NCBI GenBank assembly: GCA_964397485.1
Contig: CAYNHT010000002.1
Coordinates: 182,326-246,325 of the forward strand
Direction of reading: 5' to 3'
Source: CAYNHT01 sp964397485
GTDB taxonomy: Bacteria; Bacillota_I; Bacilli_A; RF39; UBA660
Length of the DNA: 64,000 nucleotides
The position numbers and the translations under genes were made by a program. This document shows positions 33,713 to 43,318 of the stretch, one piece after another (the stretch's first letter is position 1; each line of letters begins with the position of its first letter). Under the pieces are notes generated by a model. The model was not told where the DNA came from, searched no databases, and saw only the letters and a list, made by a program, of their open reading frames with translations.

Positions 33713-33923
33713 ATCCTTCCCTCCTTTAATGTGCTCATTATAATGTATTAAGTTTCTTGAAAATCGGTTATAGTAGCAACCTAAAAATTATAATATATTG
33801 CTAAAAGGAAAAATTTAAATAATAGAATACAAACTAATTGGTTTGCTTTTTTTGTACTATTTTGTCCCCTTTATTTTGTTATACCCCCTATATCCTCCTA
33901 ATATTATTGTATAGGAGGAAAAT

Positions 33924-36536
33924 ATGAAAAATTATGAAATAGGGTTAACGGAAAAGCAAGTTCTCGATTCTCGAACTAAGTATGGTAGTAATGAAATAAG
34001 TACAAAAAAGCAAAACAGCTTTATCAAATTATTTATTGAAAGTTTAGGCGAGCCGATGACAAAAATATTAATAATCGCCTTAGCTGTTAAGACTTTATTT
34101 TTATTAAGTAACTTTGATTGGTATGAAACAGTCGGAATAGCAATTGCTATTTTTGTGGCATCTTTCATATCTACCATATCAGAATATGGTAGTGAAGCCT
34201 CCTTTAAAAAACTACAAGAAGAGGCTGCAAAGATAAAGTGTCGGGTGTATCGTAATGCTGGTGTTAAGGAAATAAAAATAGGTGAAGTTGTAAAAAATGA
34301 TATCATTTTATTACAAGCAGGAGATAAAGTTCCAGCAGATGGGATTGTAATATCTGATAGTGTCCATGTTGATGAATCAGCTTTAAATGGTGAATCTAAA
34401 GAAGTTTTGAAGGATATACACAATAACAAATTGTTAAGAGGTAGTATTATTTGTTATGGTGAGTGTAGAATGCTTGTTACTGCAGTTGGAGATGAGACTC
34501 TATATGGTCAAATTGGTTTAGAATTACAGGAAGAACAAAGGGAAAGTCCATTAAAACTTCGTCTTAGACAACTAGCTAAATGGATAAGTAAGCTAGGGTA
34601 TATAGGAGCATTTTTAGTTGCTTTTTCTTATTTGATTCATATAGTAATTATAAAAAATAACTTTGATTATGTGAAAATATCAGAAATGATTAACAATGTA
34701 CCAATTATACTCGGTTATTGCTTGCATGCTGTAACTTTGGCCGTTACTGTTATAGTAGTTGCTGTTCCAGAGGGTCTTCCGATGATGATTACTTTAGTTT
34801 TGTCTATGAATATGAAAAGAATGCTAAAAGATAACATCTTAGTTAGAAAACTCCTTGGAATAGAAACATCAGGGAGCATAAATATTTTATTTACCGATAA
34901 AACAGGTACATTAACAAAAGGAAAATTACAGGTAGTCAATTTTATAAATGGTGGAAATATTGAAATGACGCCATCAGAATTATCTAAAAGAGAAAAACTA
35001 CTAAATTTATTAAATGTATCTTTAAAATATAATAATGCATCAGTAATAAGTGAAAATGGTTCATATGCAATTGGGGGTAATGCGACTGATCGAGCACTTT
35101 TAGAATATATTACTAGTTATCAAATTAATAATTTCAATGTGAAGAAAGAAAAAGTTATTCCTTTTGATAGTAAAAATAAAATAGCAATTACTAAAATAAG
35201 TGGCGAATATAATTTTTATTTAGTAAAGGGGATACCAGAAAAAATTATAGCTGCATCGAATTATTATTTTGATGAAACAGGCTCAAGAAAAGTTTTAGTT
35301 GATAAACAAAAAATTTATAAAAAGATGGAAACTATGTCATCAAAAAGTATAAGGTTTATTGCAGTAGCAATATCAAATGTTCCAATAAATGAAGATTTGC
35401 GATTGAATAATTTAACATTAGTTGGATTATTAGGTATAAGAGATGAAATTAGACCTGGGGTTAAAGAAACTTTAGCTAGAGTGGAATCTGCCGGGGTTCA
35501 TGTAGTTATGATGACTGGGGATGCTAAAAATACAGCTGTTGCTATAGCTAGAGAAGTGGGGCTTTTGAATGAAGGTGATTTGACATTGACCTCAGATGAG
35601 ATTGCAAACTTATCTGATCGTAGTTTAAAAGAGATGATACCTAGGTTGAAAGTGATATCGCGCGCATTACCTAGTGATAAGAGTAGATTAGTACGAATAT
35701 GTCAGGAATTAGATTTGGTTGTTGGAATGACTGGAGATGGTGTTAATGATGCTCCGGCTATAAAGAAGGCTGATGTTGGATTTGCAATGGGTAGTGGAAC
35801 AGAAGTTGCTAAAGAAGCGGCTGACATTGTTATATTAGATGATAATTTTCTTTCAATTTCTAAAGCCATATTGTATGGACGTACAATTTTTAAAAATATT
35901 AGAAAATTTATCATTCTACAATTGACTGTTAATATGTGTGCCGTTGGGTTATCAATAATCGGACCATTTATCGGAATTGATAATCCAATAACGATTATTC
36001 AAATGTTATGGATTAATATGATAATGGATACACTAGCAGCCCTAGCTTTTGCGGGAGAACCAGCTTTAGAAGAATATATGAGGGAAAAACCTAAAAAAAG
36101 AGATGAAGCTATTGTTAACCAATATATGAAAGGTCAAATTCTCTTCACTGGTATATATTCTCTACTTCTTTGTTTACTGTTTTTAAAAATTCCATTCTTA
36201 AAGAACTTTTTTTCACCTGATGGGGACGAATTATATCTAATGACAGCATTCTTTGCCTTATTTATTTTTGTAGGAGTATTTAACTGTTTTAACGCCCGTA
36301 CGCATCGATTAAACTTGCTAGCTAATATATTTAAGAATAAAGGGTTTATTGTAATAATGGCACTTGTTTCTTTCATTCAAATATATATAATTTATTTTGG
36401 AGGTGAGTTGTTTAGAGTTGTTGGGCTCAATTTAATAGGTTTTAGTTGGATTATAGTATTGTCATTTACGGTAATTCCTGTTGACTGGATTAGAAAATTA
36501 TATTTAAGATATCATAAGGAAAAAGGTGGGGTTTAA
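33924..36536 (+). CDS. P-type Ca2+-transporting ATPase (PMCA/SERCA-like)
   Basis: 870 residues: N-terminal cation ATPase region, helix pair, actuator domain (DESALNGES), VAVPEGLPMM in helix 4, phosphorylation site FTDKTGTLT with D325, nucleotide-binding domain, MTGDGVNDAPAIKKADVGFAMG hinge and six C-terminal helices. Moves Ca2+ out of the cell against a proton gradient. The PEGL of helix 4, with the ion ligands NMIMDTLAALAFAGEP in helix 6, fits calcium rather than sodium or manganese pumps; this is inference. ATG 33924 follows AGGAGG. Transcribed alone, with a T-run hairpin about 75 bp upstream. Confidence 0.93.
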   Translation: MKNYEIGLTEKQVLDSRTKYGSNEISTKKQNSFIKLFIESLGEPMTKILIIALAVKTLFLLSNFDWYETVGIAIAIFVASFISTISEYGSEASFKKLQEEAAKIKCRVYRNAGVKEIKIGEVVKNDIILLQAGDKVPADGIVISDSVHVDESALNGESKEVLKDIHNNKLLRGSIICYGECRMLVTAVGDETLYGQIGLELQEEQRESPLKLRLRQLAKWISKLGYIGAFLVAFSYLIHIVIIKNNFDYVKISEMINNVPIILGYCLHAVTLAVTVIVVAVPEGLPMMITLVLSMNMKRMLKDNILVRKLLGIETSGSINILFTDKTGTLTKGKLQVVNFINGGNIEMTPSELSKREKLLNLLNVSLKYNNASVISENGSYAIGGNATDRALLEYITSYQINNFNVKKEKVIPFDSKNKIAITKISGEYNFYLVKGIPEKIIAASNYYFDETGSRKVLVDKQKIYKKMETMSSKSIRFIAVAISNVPINEDLRLNNLTLVGLLGIRDEIRPGVKETLARVESAGVHVVMMTGDAKNTAVAIAREVGLLNEGDLTLTSDEIANLSDRSLKEMIPRLKVISRALPSDKSRLVRICQELDLVVGMTGDGVNDAPAIKKADVGFAMGSGTEVAKEAADIVILDDNFLSISKAILYGRTIFKNIRKFIILQLTVNMCAVGLSIIGPFIGIDNPITIIQMLWINMIMDTLAALAFAGEPALEEYMREKPKKRDEAIVNQYMKGQILFTGIYSLLLCLLFLKIPFLKNFFSPDGDELYLMTAFFALFIFVGVFNCFNARTHRLNLLANIFKNKGFIVIMALVSFIQIYIIYFGGELFRVVGLNLIGFSWIIVLSFTVIPVDWIRKLYLRYHKEKGGV

Positions 36537-36560
36537 AGACTTTATTATATGTTTAAAATA

Positions 36561-36569
36561 TGATATAAT
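36561..36569 (+). promoter_or_regulatory. Extended -10 promoter of superoxide reductase gene
   Basis: TGA plus TATAAT (36564-36569), 38 bp before the ATG. Confidence 0.6.
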
Positions 36570-36607
36570 TAAATTATGATAATATTTAAGAATAAGGAGG
36601 TAATAAA

Positions 36608-36973
36608 ATGCGTTTGTTTAAATGTGAAATATGCGGAAATATTGTTGAATTAATAAATGATGGGGGAGGAACTTTGGTTTGTTGTGGACAAGAAATGGCC
36701 GAGTTAAAAATTAACACCGAGGAAACAACTTTTGAAAAGCACATTCCTATTGTTACAAAAGAAGGTGATATGATTAAGGTAGATGTTGGATCTATTGCTC
36801 ATCCAATGATTGAAAACCATTACATTGAATGGATTGCTTTGGTTGAAAAAAATAGGATTCAAAAAGTATTACTTAATCCCAATGATAAACCGACAGCAAC
36901 TTTTGAAACTGACAATAATGAATATGAAGTTTATGCTTATTGTAATATTCACGGGTTTTATAAAGCTAAATAA
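36608..36973 (+). CDS. dfx: Desulfoferrodoxin-type superoxide reductase
   Basis: A 121-residue two-iron superoxide reductase that reduces superoxide to hydrogen peroxide without releasing O2, characteristic of anaerobes. The N-terminal desulforedoxin domain has C6, C9, C25 and C26 for the Fe(Cys)4 centre. The catalytic centre has H45 (EKH, with K44), H65 (AHPM), H71, C112 and H115 (CNIHG), so both iron sites are complete. It has its own promoter and a terminator shared with the small membrane genes opposite. ATG 36608 follows AAGGAGG. Confidence 0.95.
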   Translation: MRLFKCEICGNIVELINDGGGTLVCCGQEMAELKINTEETTFEKHIPIVTKEGDMIKVDVGSIAHPMIENHYIEWIALVEKNRIQKVLLNPNDKPTATFETDNNEYEVYAYCNIHGFYKAK

Positions 36974-37000
36974 AAATACTAACTATTGTTAGTATTTTTT
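36973..37000. terminator. Bidirectional terminator after superoxide reductase
   Basis: 11-bp perfect stem AAAATACTAAC/GTTAGTATTTT (36973-36983 with 36988-36998), TATT loop. Confidence 0.88.
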
Positions 37001-37257
37001 TTAATATCTATAATAAGTGCTGTTATAAGCATAGTCAAAAATATTTCAACCCATATTATAGTAGATATTACATAGGATACTTTTTTAAAACCTTCACTAC
37101 CACTACATATGTCAATGATAGATTTTGTGCCAAGAATAACAGCTAATATTATAGGTATGTATTTAGTAAATCTATGTTTATATGATTTTGCTAACCCATA
37201 AGTTATTATTACTGACACAAAAGCGGTTACAAATACTCCTATAAGGATTTCTATCAC
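36979..37257 (-). CDS. Small membrane protein, second gene of a pair
   Basis: 92 residues with about three hydrophobic helices (5-22, 31-50, 62-84) and a lysine/asparagine tail. No family recognised. It begins at GTG 37257, overlapping the TGA stop of the upstream gene by 4 bases (GTGA), so the two are translated together and probably form one membrane unit. Confidence 0.6.
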   Translation of the reverse strand: MIEILIGVFVTAFVSVIITYGLAKSYKHRFTKYIPIILAVILGTKSIIDICSGSEGFKKVSYVISTIIWVEIFLTMLITALIIDIKKNTNNS

Positions 37258-37541
37258 TTTTTATTTTCTTTAATTTTAAGTATAATCAAAGTTGTAGATA
37301 GTGTTATTATTGCTGCTAAAAAAATTATCATCGACATAATATAATAACCTAAATCTTCCATCGCGTAAGAAAAAAAACGGCCTTTAATGAATAAAATAAT
37401 ACTTAAAACAAAGACTAATAAACTTGGTATTATTGCTACAATCTTAGTCTTTTTAAATATCTTCATAAGAATCATACTGATGATGATTATTATAGCAATT
37501 GCTAGTAAAACTAAACCCCAAAAGCGCCACATCTCACTCAT
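37254..37541 (-). CDS. Small membrane protein, first gene of a pair
   Basis: 95 residues, three hydrophobic helices (8-27, 33-52, 66-88) and a basic tail. Its first 60 residues are similar in plan to the partner gene, but I see no clear common ancestry. ATG 37541 follows AAGGAGG. The pair lies divergent from the LicD gene. Function unknown. Confidence 0.62.
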   Translation of the reverse strand: MSEMWRFWGLVLLAIAIIIIISMILMKIFKKTKIVAIIPSLLVFVLSIILFIKGRFFSYAMEDLGYYIMSMIIFLAAIITLSTTLIILKIKENKK

Positions 37542-37712
37542 ATTTTACCTCCTTATTATTGTAGTTATCTATCTTAGGTAAAGTATATCATACGCGATTA
37601 CAAATGTCTACTTCTACATAAATTGTTTGTTAAAACTTATATTATATATAAAGATTGAATTTTGTTAAAATTTGGTGTAAAATAGGGATATGATTAAAAA
37701 GGATGGTGTAAA

Positions 37713-38543
37713 GTGGAATACGTTTTAAAAAATACCGTTGATGGTAATAGAATAACGGTTAAGGATGTCCAAGATGTATTACTTAAGATGATGAAAGATA
37801 TAGATGAACTTTGTAAAAAAAATAATATAGAGTATATGTTGACAAGTGGAACAACATTAGGAGCTATTAGGCATAAAGGATTTATTCCATGGGATGATGA
37901 TTTAGATATAGCTATGATGCGTGATCAATATAATAAGTTCATTAAAGTATTAGAAGAGCAACTTTCTGATGAATACGTTTTCCATTGTTTTGAGAAAAAT
38001 AAAAAATATGATGTAACATGGCCGGCTATGAAAATCCGCAAAAAAGGTACTTATGTTAAAGAAGCAAATACACTGTTGTTCAACAAATGTACTGATTGCG
38101 ACGGGATATTTATAGATATTTTTATATATGACTATATGTCTAATAGCACAATTATAGATTTACCATTTCGTCTATTCAATACATTATTAATGCCGGTAAT
38201 AATATTTTTTGAAAATTTAAGAATTAATCCAGTAATTTTAAAAAAATTATTTAAAGGAAATGCTGTATTGTACGGTAAATTAAATCGTAGATCCAAATAC
38301 ATAGGTGATGAACTTACTTGGACTTATCGTAACCCTTTACATCCTTATAAATATAAATATGATCATATTTTTCCTATTAAGCATGTAAAATTCGAATCTC
38401 TTATGTTGCCTGTACAAAATAATACACACGAGTATTTGATAAATCATTTTGGGGAAACTTATATGACACCACCACCAGAAAATAAAAGAATGCCTAAACA
38501 TATAGTTGATATAAGTTTAAATTCTGATAAACCAGAGAAATAG
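37713..38543 (+). CDS. LicD-family phosphotransferase
   Basis: 276 residues with a LicD nucleotidyltransferase-like fold: MLTSGTTLGAIRHKGFIPW then DDDLDIAM (acidic metal-binding cluster D61-D65). LicD enzymes attach phosphocholine or related groups to teichoic acids or capsule. The C-terminal half has RSKYIGDELTW, HIFPIKHVKFESLMLPVQNN and HFGETYMTPP, as in the family. It starts at GTG 37713 after a GGATGGTG site. The acceptor polymer and donor are unknown, and no choline uptake or activation gene is in the window. Confidence 0.9.
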   Translation: MEYVLKNTVDGNRITVKDVQDVLLKMMKDIDELCKKNNIEYMLTSGTTLGAIRHKGFIPWDDDLDIAMMRDQYNKFIKVLEEQLSDEYVFHCFEKNKKYDVTWPAMKIRKKGTYVKEANTLLFNKCTDCDGIFIDIFIYDYMSNSTIIDLPFRLFNTLLMPVIIFFENLRINPVILKKLFKGNAVLYGKLNRRSKYIGDELTWTYRNPLHPYKYKYDHIFPIKHVKFESLMLPVQNNTHEYLINHFGETYMTPPPENKRMPKHIVDISLNSDKPEK

Positions 38544-38553
38544 AGGAATGAAA

Positions 38554-38715
38554 ATGAGAAACAAAAAATTATCCATTGTATATTTTATTTTAGGAATAGT
38601 GATGATTGTAACAGGATTATTATTATGGAAAGAAAGCAGCTTTATTATTGGTGGACTAGGTATTGTTTTAATAGGAATTTCCTTGATGCTTTATTTCAAT
38701 CAAACTAATATTTAA
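38554..38715 (+). CDS. Two-helix mini membrane protein
   Basis: 53 residues: two hydrophobic helices (about 7-24 and 30-48) joined by WKESS. It follows the LicD gene by 10 bp with an AGAGGA site at 38542-38547 and is therefore in the same unit. The ATG at 38548 is too close to the ribosome site, so ATG 38554 is used. No family recognised. Confidence 0.6.
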   Translation: MRNKKLSIVYFILGIVMIVTGLLLWKESSFIIGGLGIVLIGISLMLYFNQTNI

Positions 38716-38720
38716 ATACT

Positions 38721-38749
38721 AAAAATACACAGATACTGTGTATTTTTTA
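38721..38749. terminator. Bidirectional terminator, LicD unit / tocopherol-cyclase-like
   Basis: 12-bp stem AAAAATACACAG/CTGTGTATTTTT, 3-base loop (38721-38747). Confidence 0.88.
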
Positions 38750-39640
38750 ATTTATGTGATATGTATTTTCGCATGCTACTTCTTTAGCGGTATCACTATA
38801 AATTAATTTATTATTTCTGTATAATGATATTTTCAAATCTGAATTTAAGCTCTCACTTATTATTCTGGTCATATTACCGTATTTTACTGGCGCTACTAAC
38901 TTATATTCATCCTTATAATCCACTTCTACTTTCAAAGTTAAATCCCTCTTAGATATTTCTATCACGACATTATTTTTATTAGAAGTTATTACTTTCGTTT
39001 TGAAACCATTATAAGTTGCAAAACGCAATTCTTCACCATCTATTTTTAAAATGGCGAAAAACCCATCTACATTAGCAAACAAATTGGCATACGCCATTAC
39101 AAAAGATGTGTTGTTATTAGAAAAATTGTTTGATTCAATCCATATCCATTTATTAGGAAATCTGCTGCCCCAATTTTTTTCCATATATGCGCTACCACTA
39201 AAGTCTTCTTGATTTATTGTTCCCGTTATTAAAGAGTCTAAGAAAATTATTTCTATATGAGTAGGGATAGGTAAATATTTAATTAAACCCATCGCACCAG
39301 GTGTTAGCAAATTATTTTCCAAAACATTCAAACCACTTATTGATAAATCTATATCAAAGGGACCTTCATTAATAACCACTTGCGTTGGACTTAAAATGTT
39401 ATCTTTGATTTTTATCGAATCGTTATTATAGTAAAAATCATTAATATCAAATCTAAAATAAAACGGTTCCTTAACGTTTTTATCAATTATTTGAATAAAT
39501 GCATGTTTGTCTTTTTCGTATAAAGATATCCCAAATATAAAAGCATACGCAATCTTTTTTTCATTATCAAGAAGATGTATATACCACCCTTCAAAATAAT
39601 TACTTTTTTTATTGACTCCATTAAAACTAAAAGAATTCAT
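38747..39640 (-). CDS. Tocopherol cyclase-like protein
   Basis: A 297-residue all-beta protein of the tocopherol-cyclase-like family: NYFEGWYIHLLDNEKKIAYAFIFGISL at the start, then HAFIQIIDKN, and SGSAYMEKNWGSRFPNKWIWIESNNF in the second half, which are the family hallmarks. In plants the enzyme closes the chromanol ring of vitamin E; bacterial Firmicute members have no known tocopherol pathway, so the real substrate is unknown, perhaps a lipid. No signal peptide. ATG 39638-39640. Divergent from the GltB-like gene. Confidence 0.8.
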   Translation of the reverse strand: MNSFSFNGVNKKSNYFEGWYIHLLDNEKKIAYAFIFGISLYEKDKHAFIQIIDKNVKEPFYFRFDINDFYYNNDSIKIKDNILSPTQVVINEGPFDIDLSISGLNVLENNLLTPGAMGLIKYLPIPTHIEIIFLDSLITGTINQEDFSGSAYMEKNWGSRFPNKWIWIESNNFSNNNTSFVMAYANLFANVDGFFAILKIDGEELRFATYNGFKTKVITSNKNNVVIEISKRDLTLKVEVDYKDEYKLVAPVKYGNMTRIISESLNSDLKISLYRNNKLIYSDTAKEVACENTYHIN

Positions 39641-39744
39641 ATTATCACCCGTTGTTATTATGGTACCGAAATTAAAATTTATAACTTAAAAGTTTGCATA
39701 ATTATAGGAATATGACAAAAACTATATAGGATAGGAGAATGAAA

Positions 39745-41082
39745 ATGAAATTATTTTTAAAACTAATAAACCCATTGGTTGATTATTATGTTAGGGAGAT
39801 GTTTACTAAACAATATGGAGAAAATCCATTTATAGGTATAACCTCTTTGCAGAAACTAGGAGCTAAGAATGTTATAGAAGCTCAATTAAGAGCACAAACT
39901 GGAACAATTTTGTCAAGACCTTATGGTAGTACTATAAATTTTTCTCCTTGGGAAAAGATACTTATGAATCCAAGGCAATTATTCATGTTTCCAACACCTA
40001 GCGTGGCGGAGATAAAAACCAATGTTGTAATTGGCAAAAGATGTAATAAACCTCTTAAATTACAAATGCCAATAATGCTTACTGGAATGTCGTATGGCGG
40101 TAGTATTTCATATCAAATGTCAGTGGCACTTGCAAAAGCCTCTAAAAAAGTTGGTACTTCTTGTAATACGGGGGAATCTACAATTATTAAAGAAGTAAGA
40201 AAAAATGCTTCAAAAGTTATTGGTCAATTTAATAGGGCTGACTTGATGAAAGAAGAAGACTTAGAATGTTTAGATGCAATAGAAATACAATTGGGACAAG
40301 GAGCATGGGGTGGAGCAGTTGAATCGGTTACAGATTCAAGCGAAATATGTTCAAGATTAAGAAAAGATTGGAGAATGGGAATAGCAGAAGATCGGGTTTT
40401 TGCTTCTAGAATGAAAGATATACAAAATAAGGAGGATCTTATAAATATTGTTGACACTTTTAAAAAAAGTTATGATGTTCCAATTGGAATTAAAATAGCT
40501 GGCACTGATTTTATAGAAAAGGAATTAGATGTGATAACAAGTACTAAATGTGATTATATTGTTATTGATGGGTGTGAAGGTGGAACAGCAAATTCAGCAC
40601 CTACCTTGGAAGATAATGTGGGGTTGCCAACTCTATATTCCCTAATGAGGGCTGTTAAATATCTTGAAAGTAAAAAAATAAAGGATAAATTTGATTTAAT
40701 TATAGCTGGTGGATTAACTAATCCTGGTGATTTTTTAAAAGCTTTAGCAATAGGCGCTAATGCTGTTTATATAGGTTCAATTGCGCTTATGGCAGCTGTT
40801 CACAATCAAGCAACAAAAGCATTACCACAAAATCCGCCGACTCAACTATTTTTAAATAATGGAAAAAACAAAGATGAATTAAATATAAATAAAGCAGCTA
40901 AATCATTAAGTAATTTTTTAACCTCATGTAATGAAGAGATGAAATTAGCTCTTCAAGCTATGAGTAAGACTGATATTAATCAATTATCAAAGAAGGATTT
41001 AGTTTCATTAGATAAAGAAATAAGTGAATATGCAAACATAAATTATGTATTGCCGTTCAATAAAAAAGAAAATAATGTGTAA
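39745..41082 (+). CDS. GltB-like FMN-binding protein (stand-alone glutamate synthase domain)
   Basis: 445 residues equal to the FMN/synthase domain of glutamate synthase, without amidotransferase or glutamine-binding parts. Marks: MPIMLTGMSYGGSISYQMSVALAKA, GTSCNTGEST, EIQLGQGAWGG, GIKIAGTDF, YIVIDGCEGGTANSAP and GLTNPGDFLKALAIGANAVYIG, the phosphate-binding end of an alpha/beta barrel. Many anaerobes carry such stand-alone proteins of unknown reaction. ATG 39745 is preferred to ATG 39739, which lies only 1 base after AGGAG. Terminator overlaps its stop. Confidence 0.87.
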   Translation: MKLFLKLINPLVDYYVREMFTKQYGENPFIGITSLQKLGAKNVIEAQLRAQTGTILSRPYGSTINFSPWEKILMNPRQLFMFPTPSVAEIKTNVVIGKRCNKPLKLQMPIMLTGMSYGGSISYQMSVALAKASKKVGTSCNTGESTIIKEVRKNASKVIGQFNRADLMKEEDLECLDAIEIQLGQGAWGGAVESVTDSSEICSRLRKDWRMGIAEDRVFASRMKDIQNKEDLINIVDTFKKSYDVPIGIKIAGTDFIEKELDVITSTKCDYIVIDGCEGGTANSAPTLEDNVGLPTLYSLMRAVKYLESKKIKDKFDLIIAGGLTNPGDFLKALAIGANAVYIGSIALMAAVHNQATKALPQNPPTQLFLNNGKNKDELNINKAAKSLSNFLTSCNEEMKLALQAMSKTDINQLSKKDLVSLDKEISEYANINYVLPFNKKENNV

Positions 41083-41095
41083 GCATTATTTTTTT
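41070..41095 (+). terminator. Terminator of GltB-like gene
   Basis: AAATAATG/CATTATTT stem (41070-41077 with 41084-41091) spanning the stop codon, then T run. Confidence 0.8.
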
Positions 41096-41160
41096 GTGTC
41101 TAAAATATACTAATCTTATATATACTATCATATTATTTATAGAAATAAAGGAGGATGAAT

Positions 41161-41991
41161 ATGTTGAAATGGGTTATCTTATTTATCAAAGGGTTTGTTA
41201 TAGGAATTGGTAAGATAATTCCAGGGGTTAGTGGAGCAATATTAGCTATTTCTTTGGGTGTCTATGAAAAAGGGATTAATTCAATTAATAATTTTTTTGA
41301 TGATATTGTTAATAATTTTAAGTTCTTAGTTACATTAGGACTAGGTGTCATGATATCCATTGTTTTATTTAGCAATGTAATAAAGTATTCATTAGATACA
41401 TTTTACTTACCAACAATGTTGCTATTTATTGGATTAATAATTGGCGGAATACCAATGTTGTTTTCAAAAGTGGAAAAGAAGAGTTTAAATGTTCCTAATA
41501 TAAGTATCTCGATTATCATGTTTCTGATTGTCATATTATTATCACTTTTAAATACTAATAATCAAGTAGTCGTTTCAAATGGTGTTGGTAGCTTTTTACT
41601 TATGATATTAATAGGTTTCATAGATGCTGCTACAATGATAATTCCAGGTATTAGTGGTACTGCCATATTAATGTTAATTGGGTGCTACGATATAATTATT
41701 GATACTTTGAGTAGTTTAACTAGTTTTAGTCAAATAATCACTAATATTGGAATATTGATTCCATTTGGTATTGGTATAATTTTAGGTATAATTTTGGTTG
41801 TTAAAGTTATGGCTTATCTTTTTAAAAATCACGAAATAAAAACATACTATGCAATTATTGGTTTTGCTCTATCTTCGATATTATTATTATTTGTTCAAAC
41901 AATGAATAATAGTTATAAAATTAGTCAAGTTTTAATAGGTTTTATTCTATTAATAATTGGATACAATATATCTAAAAAGTTAGATAGTTAA
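41161..41991 (+). CDS. DUF368 membrane protein, PopT-type polyprenyl-phosphate translocase
   Basis: 276 residues with eight or so helices and two inverted copies of the family motif: GKIIPGVSGAILAISLGVYE near the start and ATMIIPGISGTAILMLIGCYD at the middle. DUF368 proteins (PopT) have been shown to recycle undecaprenyl phosphate across the membrane for wall synthesis, a job shared with DedA proteins. ATG 41161 lies 6 bp after AAGGAGG; ATG 41155 would overlap that site. Monocistronic. Confidence 0.88.
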   Translation: MLKWVILFIKGFVIGIGKIIPGVSGAILAISLGVYEKGINSINNFFDDIVNNFKFLVTLGLGVMISIVLFSNVIKYSLDTFYLPTMLLFIGLIIGGIPMLFSKVEKKSLNVPNISISIIMFLIVILLSLLNTNNQVVVSNGVGSFLLMILIGFIDAATMIIPGISGTAILMLIGCYDIIIDTLSSLTSFSQIITNIGILIPFGIGIILGIILVVKVMAYLFKNHEIKTYYAIIGFALSSILLLFVQTMNNSYKISQVLIGFILLIIGYNISKKLDS

Positions 41992-42052
41992 TACTTAAAA
42001 AAACAAATTTTTTGGTTGTCACAATATATAATGAGGTAAAAGGGAGGTACTT

Positions 42053-43240
42053 ATGAAAAAAAATAGAATGATTGTTGTATCGGTTTTTGTAATACTTAGT
42101 TTAATTAGTTTTTCAAAATTTATAAAAAAAGATTTTGAAGTAAATCTAACCAATAATAGTATAAATGTTAATGAAAACTATGAGACTATTTTTGAAGCCT
42201 CTTTTAAAGGAAAAGATATTACTCGGTATGTAACTCATGAAAGTAAAATAGATATAACTAAAATAGGGACGTACAAAGTGTTCTTTTATTATGAAGACGA
42301 TACCAAAAAATATGAAGTTGTCAAAAAAATTAAGGTTAGAGATTTAGAACCTCCAGAAATTGATTTGATTGGCGGAAAAAACATAACAATTATAGTTGGT
42401 GAAAACTTTAAAGATCCTGGTTATAAAGCAATTGACAACTATGATGGAGATATAACCAACAAGGTAAAAATAAGTGGGGATTTAGATACTGAAATTATAG
42501 GTGAGTATACTCTTACATACGTGGTATCTGATAATAGTAATAATAAAACATCCGTTAATAGGAAAATCAAAGTAATTAATTCATCGCCTATAACAATGAG
42601 TATTAAAGAATTTACTCTAGATGGCCTATTTGAAGATACTATCTTAAAAGAAGGCGTTGATATGGGAGAAAAATATACAGATAATATTATTTTTGCGGGA
42701 GATTCTATAGCTTTATATTATGTAATGAATAAACTTATTGATGGGAAAAGATTATGGCATCGTGAATCAATGGATCCTGAAAAAGCGTTAACCAATAATA
42801 TTTATATTAATCATTTAGAAAGTGGCATGACATTTAAAGAGGCATTCCAACAGTATCAGCCCAATATGGTTATAATGACATTAGGAACTAATAGTATATC
42901 AACTATAAAAGTCGATTATTTTGTTGAAAATTATAAAAAACTTATAAAAGATATTTTGCAGGTTAGTCCTAATACCAAACTTATAATTCAATCTATTCCA
43001 CCTGTTGATTCTTATTTTGATGCAGAACAAAGGCCAATAAATAATACTAAAATAAATACATTTAATTATTACATCGCTAGAATGTGTAGTGAACTAGGCG
43101 TTAAGTTTTTAAATTCTGCATCAGCAATGAAAGATGAAAATGGTCAATGTAAAAAAGGGTACTGTAGAAGTGATGGTATTCACCCAACTTTATTAGGAAA
43201 TCAACAGTTAATGAAGTATGCTCAAACCCATCCTTACTAG
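42053..43240 (+). CDS. Membrane-anchored SGNH/GDSL esterase with Ig-like domains
   Basis: 395 residues. An N-terminal anchor (7-22) precedes an extracellular stalk of about two Ig-like domains (25-180), the second of DUF5011/HYR type (KDPGYKAIDNYDGDITNKV), and an SGNH hydrolase domain with nucleophile S218 (FAGDSIALYY), LGTNSIS block and catalytic D374/H377 (DGIHPT). Enzymes of this build add or remove acetyl groups of wall polymers or sugars; the substrate is unknown. ATG 42053 follows GGGAGG. Residues of the active site are intact. Confidence 0.9.
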   Translation: MKKNRMIVVSVFVILSLISFSKFIKKDFEVNLTNNSINVNENYETIFEASFKGKDITRYVTHESKIDITKIGTYKVFFYYEDDTKKYEVVKKIKVRDLEPPEIDLIGGKNITIIVGENFKDPGYKAIDNYDGDITNKVKISGDLDTEIIGEYTLTYVVSDNSNNKTSVNRKIKVINSSPITMSIKEFTLDGLFEDTILKEGVDMGEKYTDNIIFAGDSIALYYVMNKLIDGKRLWHRESMDPEKALTNNIYINHLESGMTFKEAFQQYQPNMVIMTLGTNSISTIKVDYFVENYKKLIKDILQVSPNTKLIIQSIPPVDSYFDAEQRPINNTKINTFNYYIARMCSELGVKFLNSASAMKDENGQCKKGYCRSDGIHPTLLGNQQLMKYAQTHPY

Positions 43241-43318
43241 TTACGATATTATTTTTTTAATAAAAAAGGTAATATTATACTTTAAAAACATAAAATGATT
43301 TAGGAGGGAATTTATTTT

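Noticed and set aside
33829..33853. Small hairpin CAAACT/GGTTTG plus T run before the Ca2+ ATPase gene
   Set aside because: Terminator-like, but no gene or convincing promoter upstream on the plus strand to assign it to; a small RNA cannot be supported.
33932..34429. 165-codon minus-strand frame opposite the Ca2+ ATPase
   Set aside because: Shadow of a conserved gene; no ribosome site or family match.
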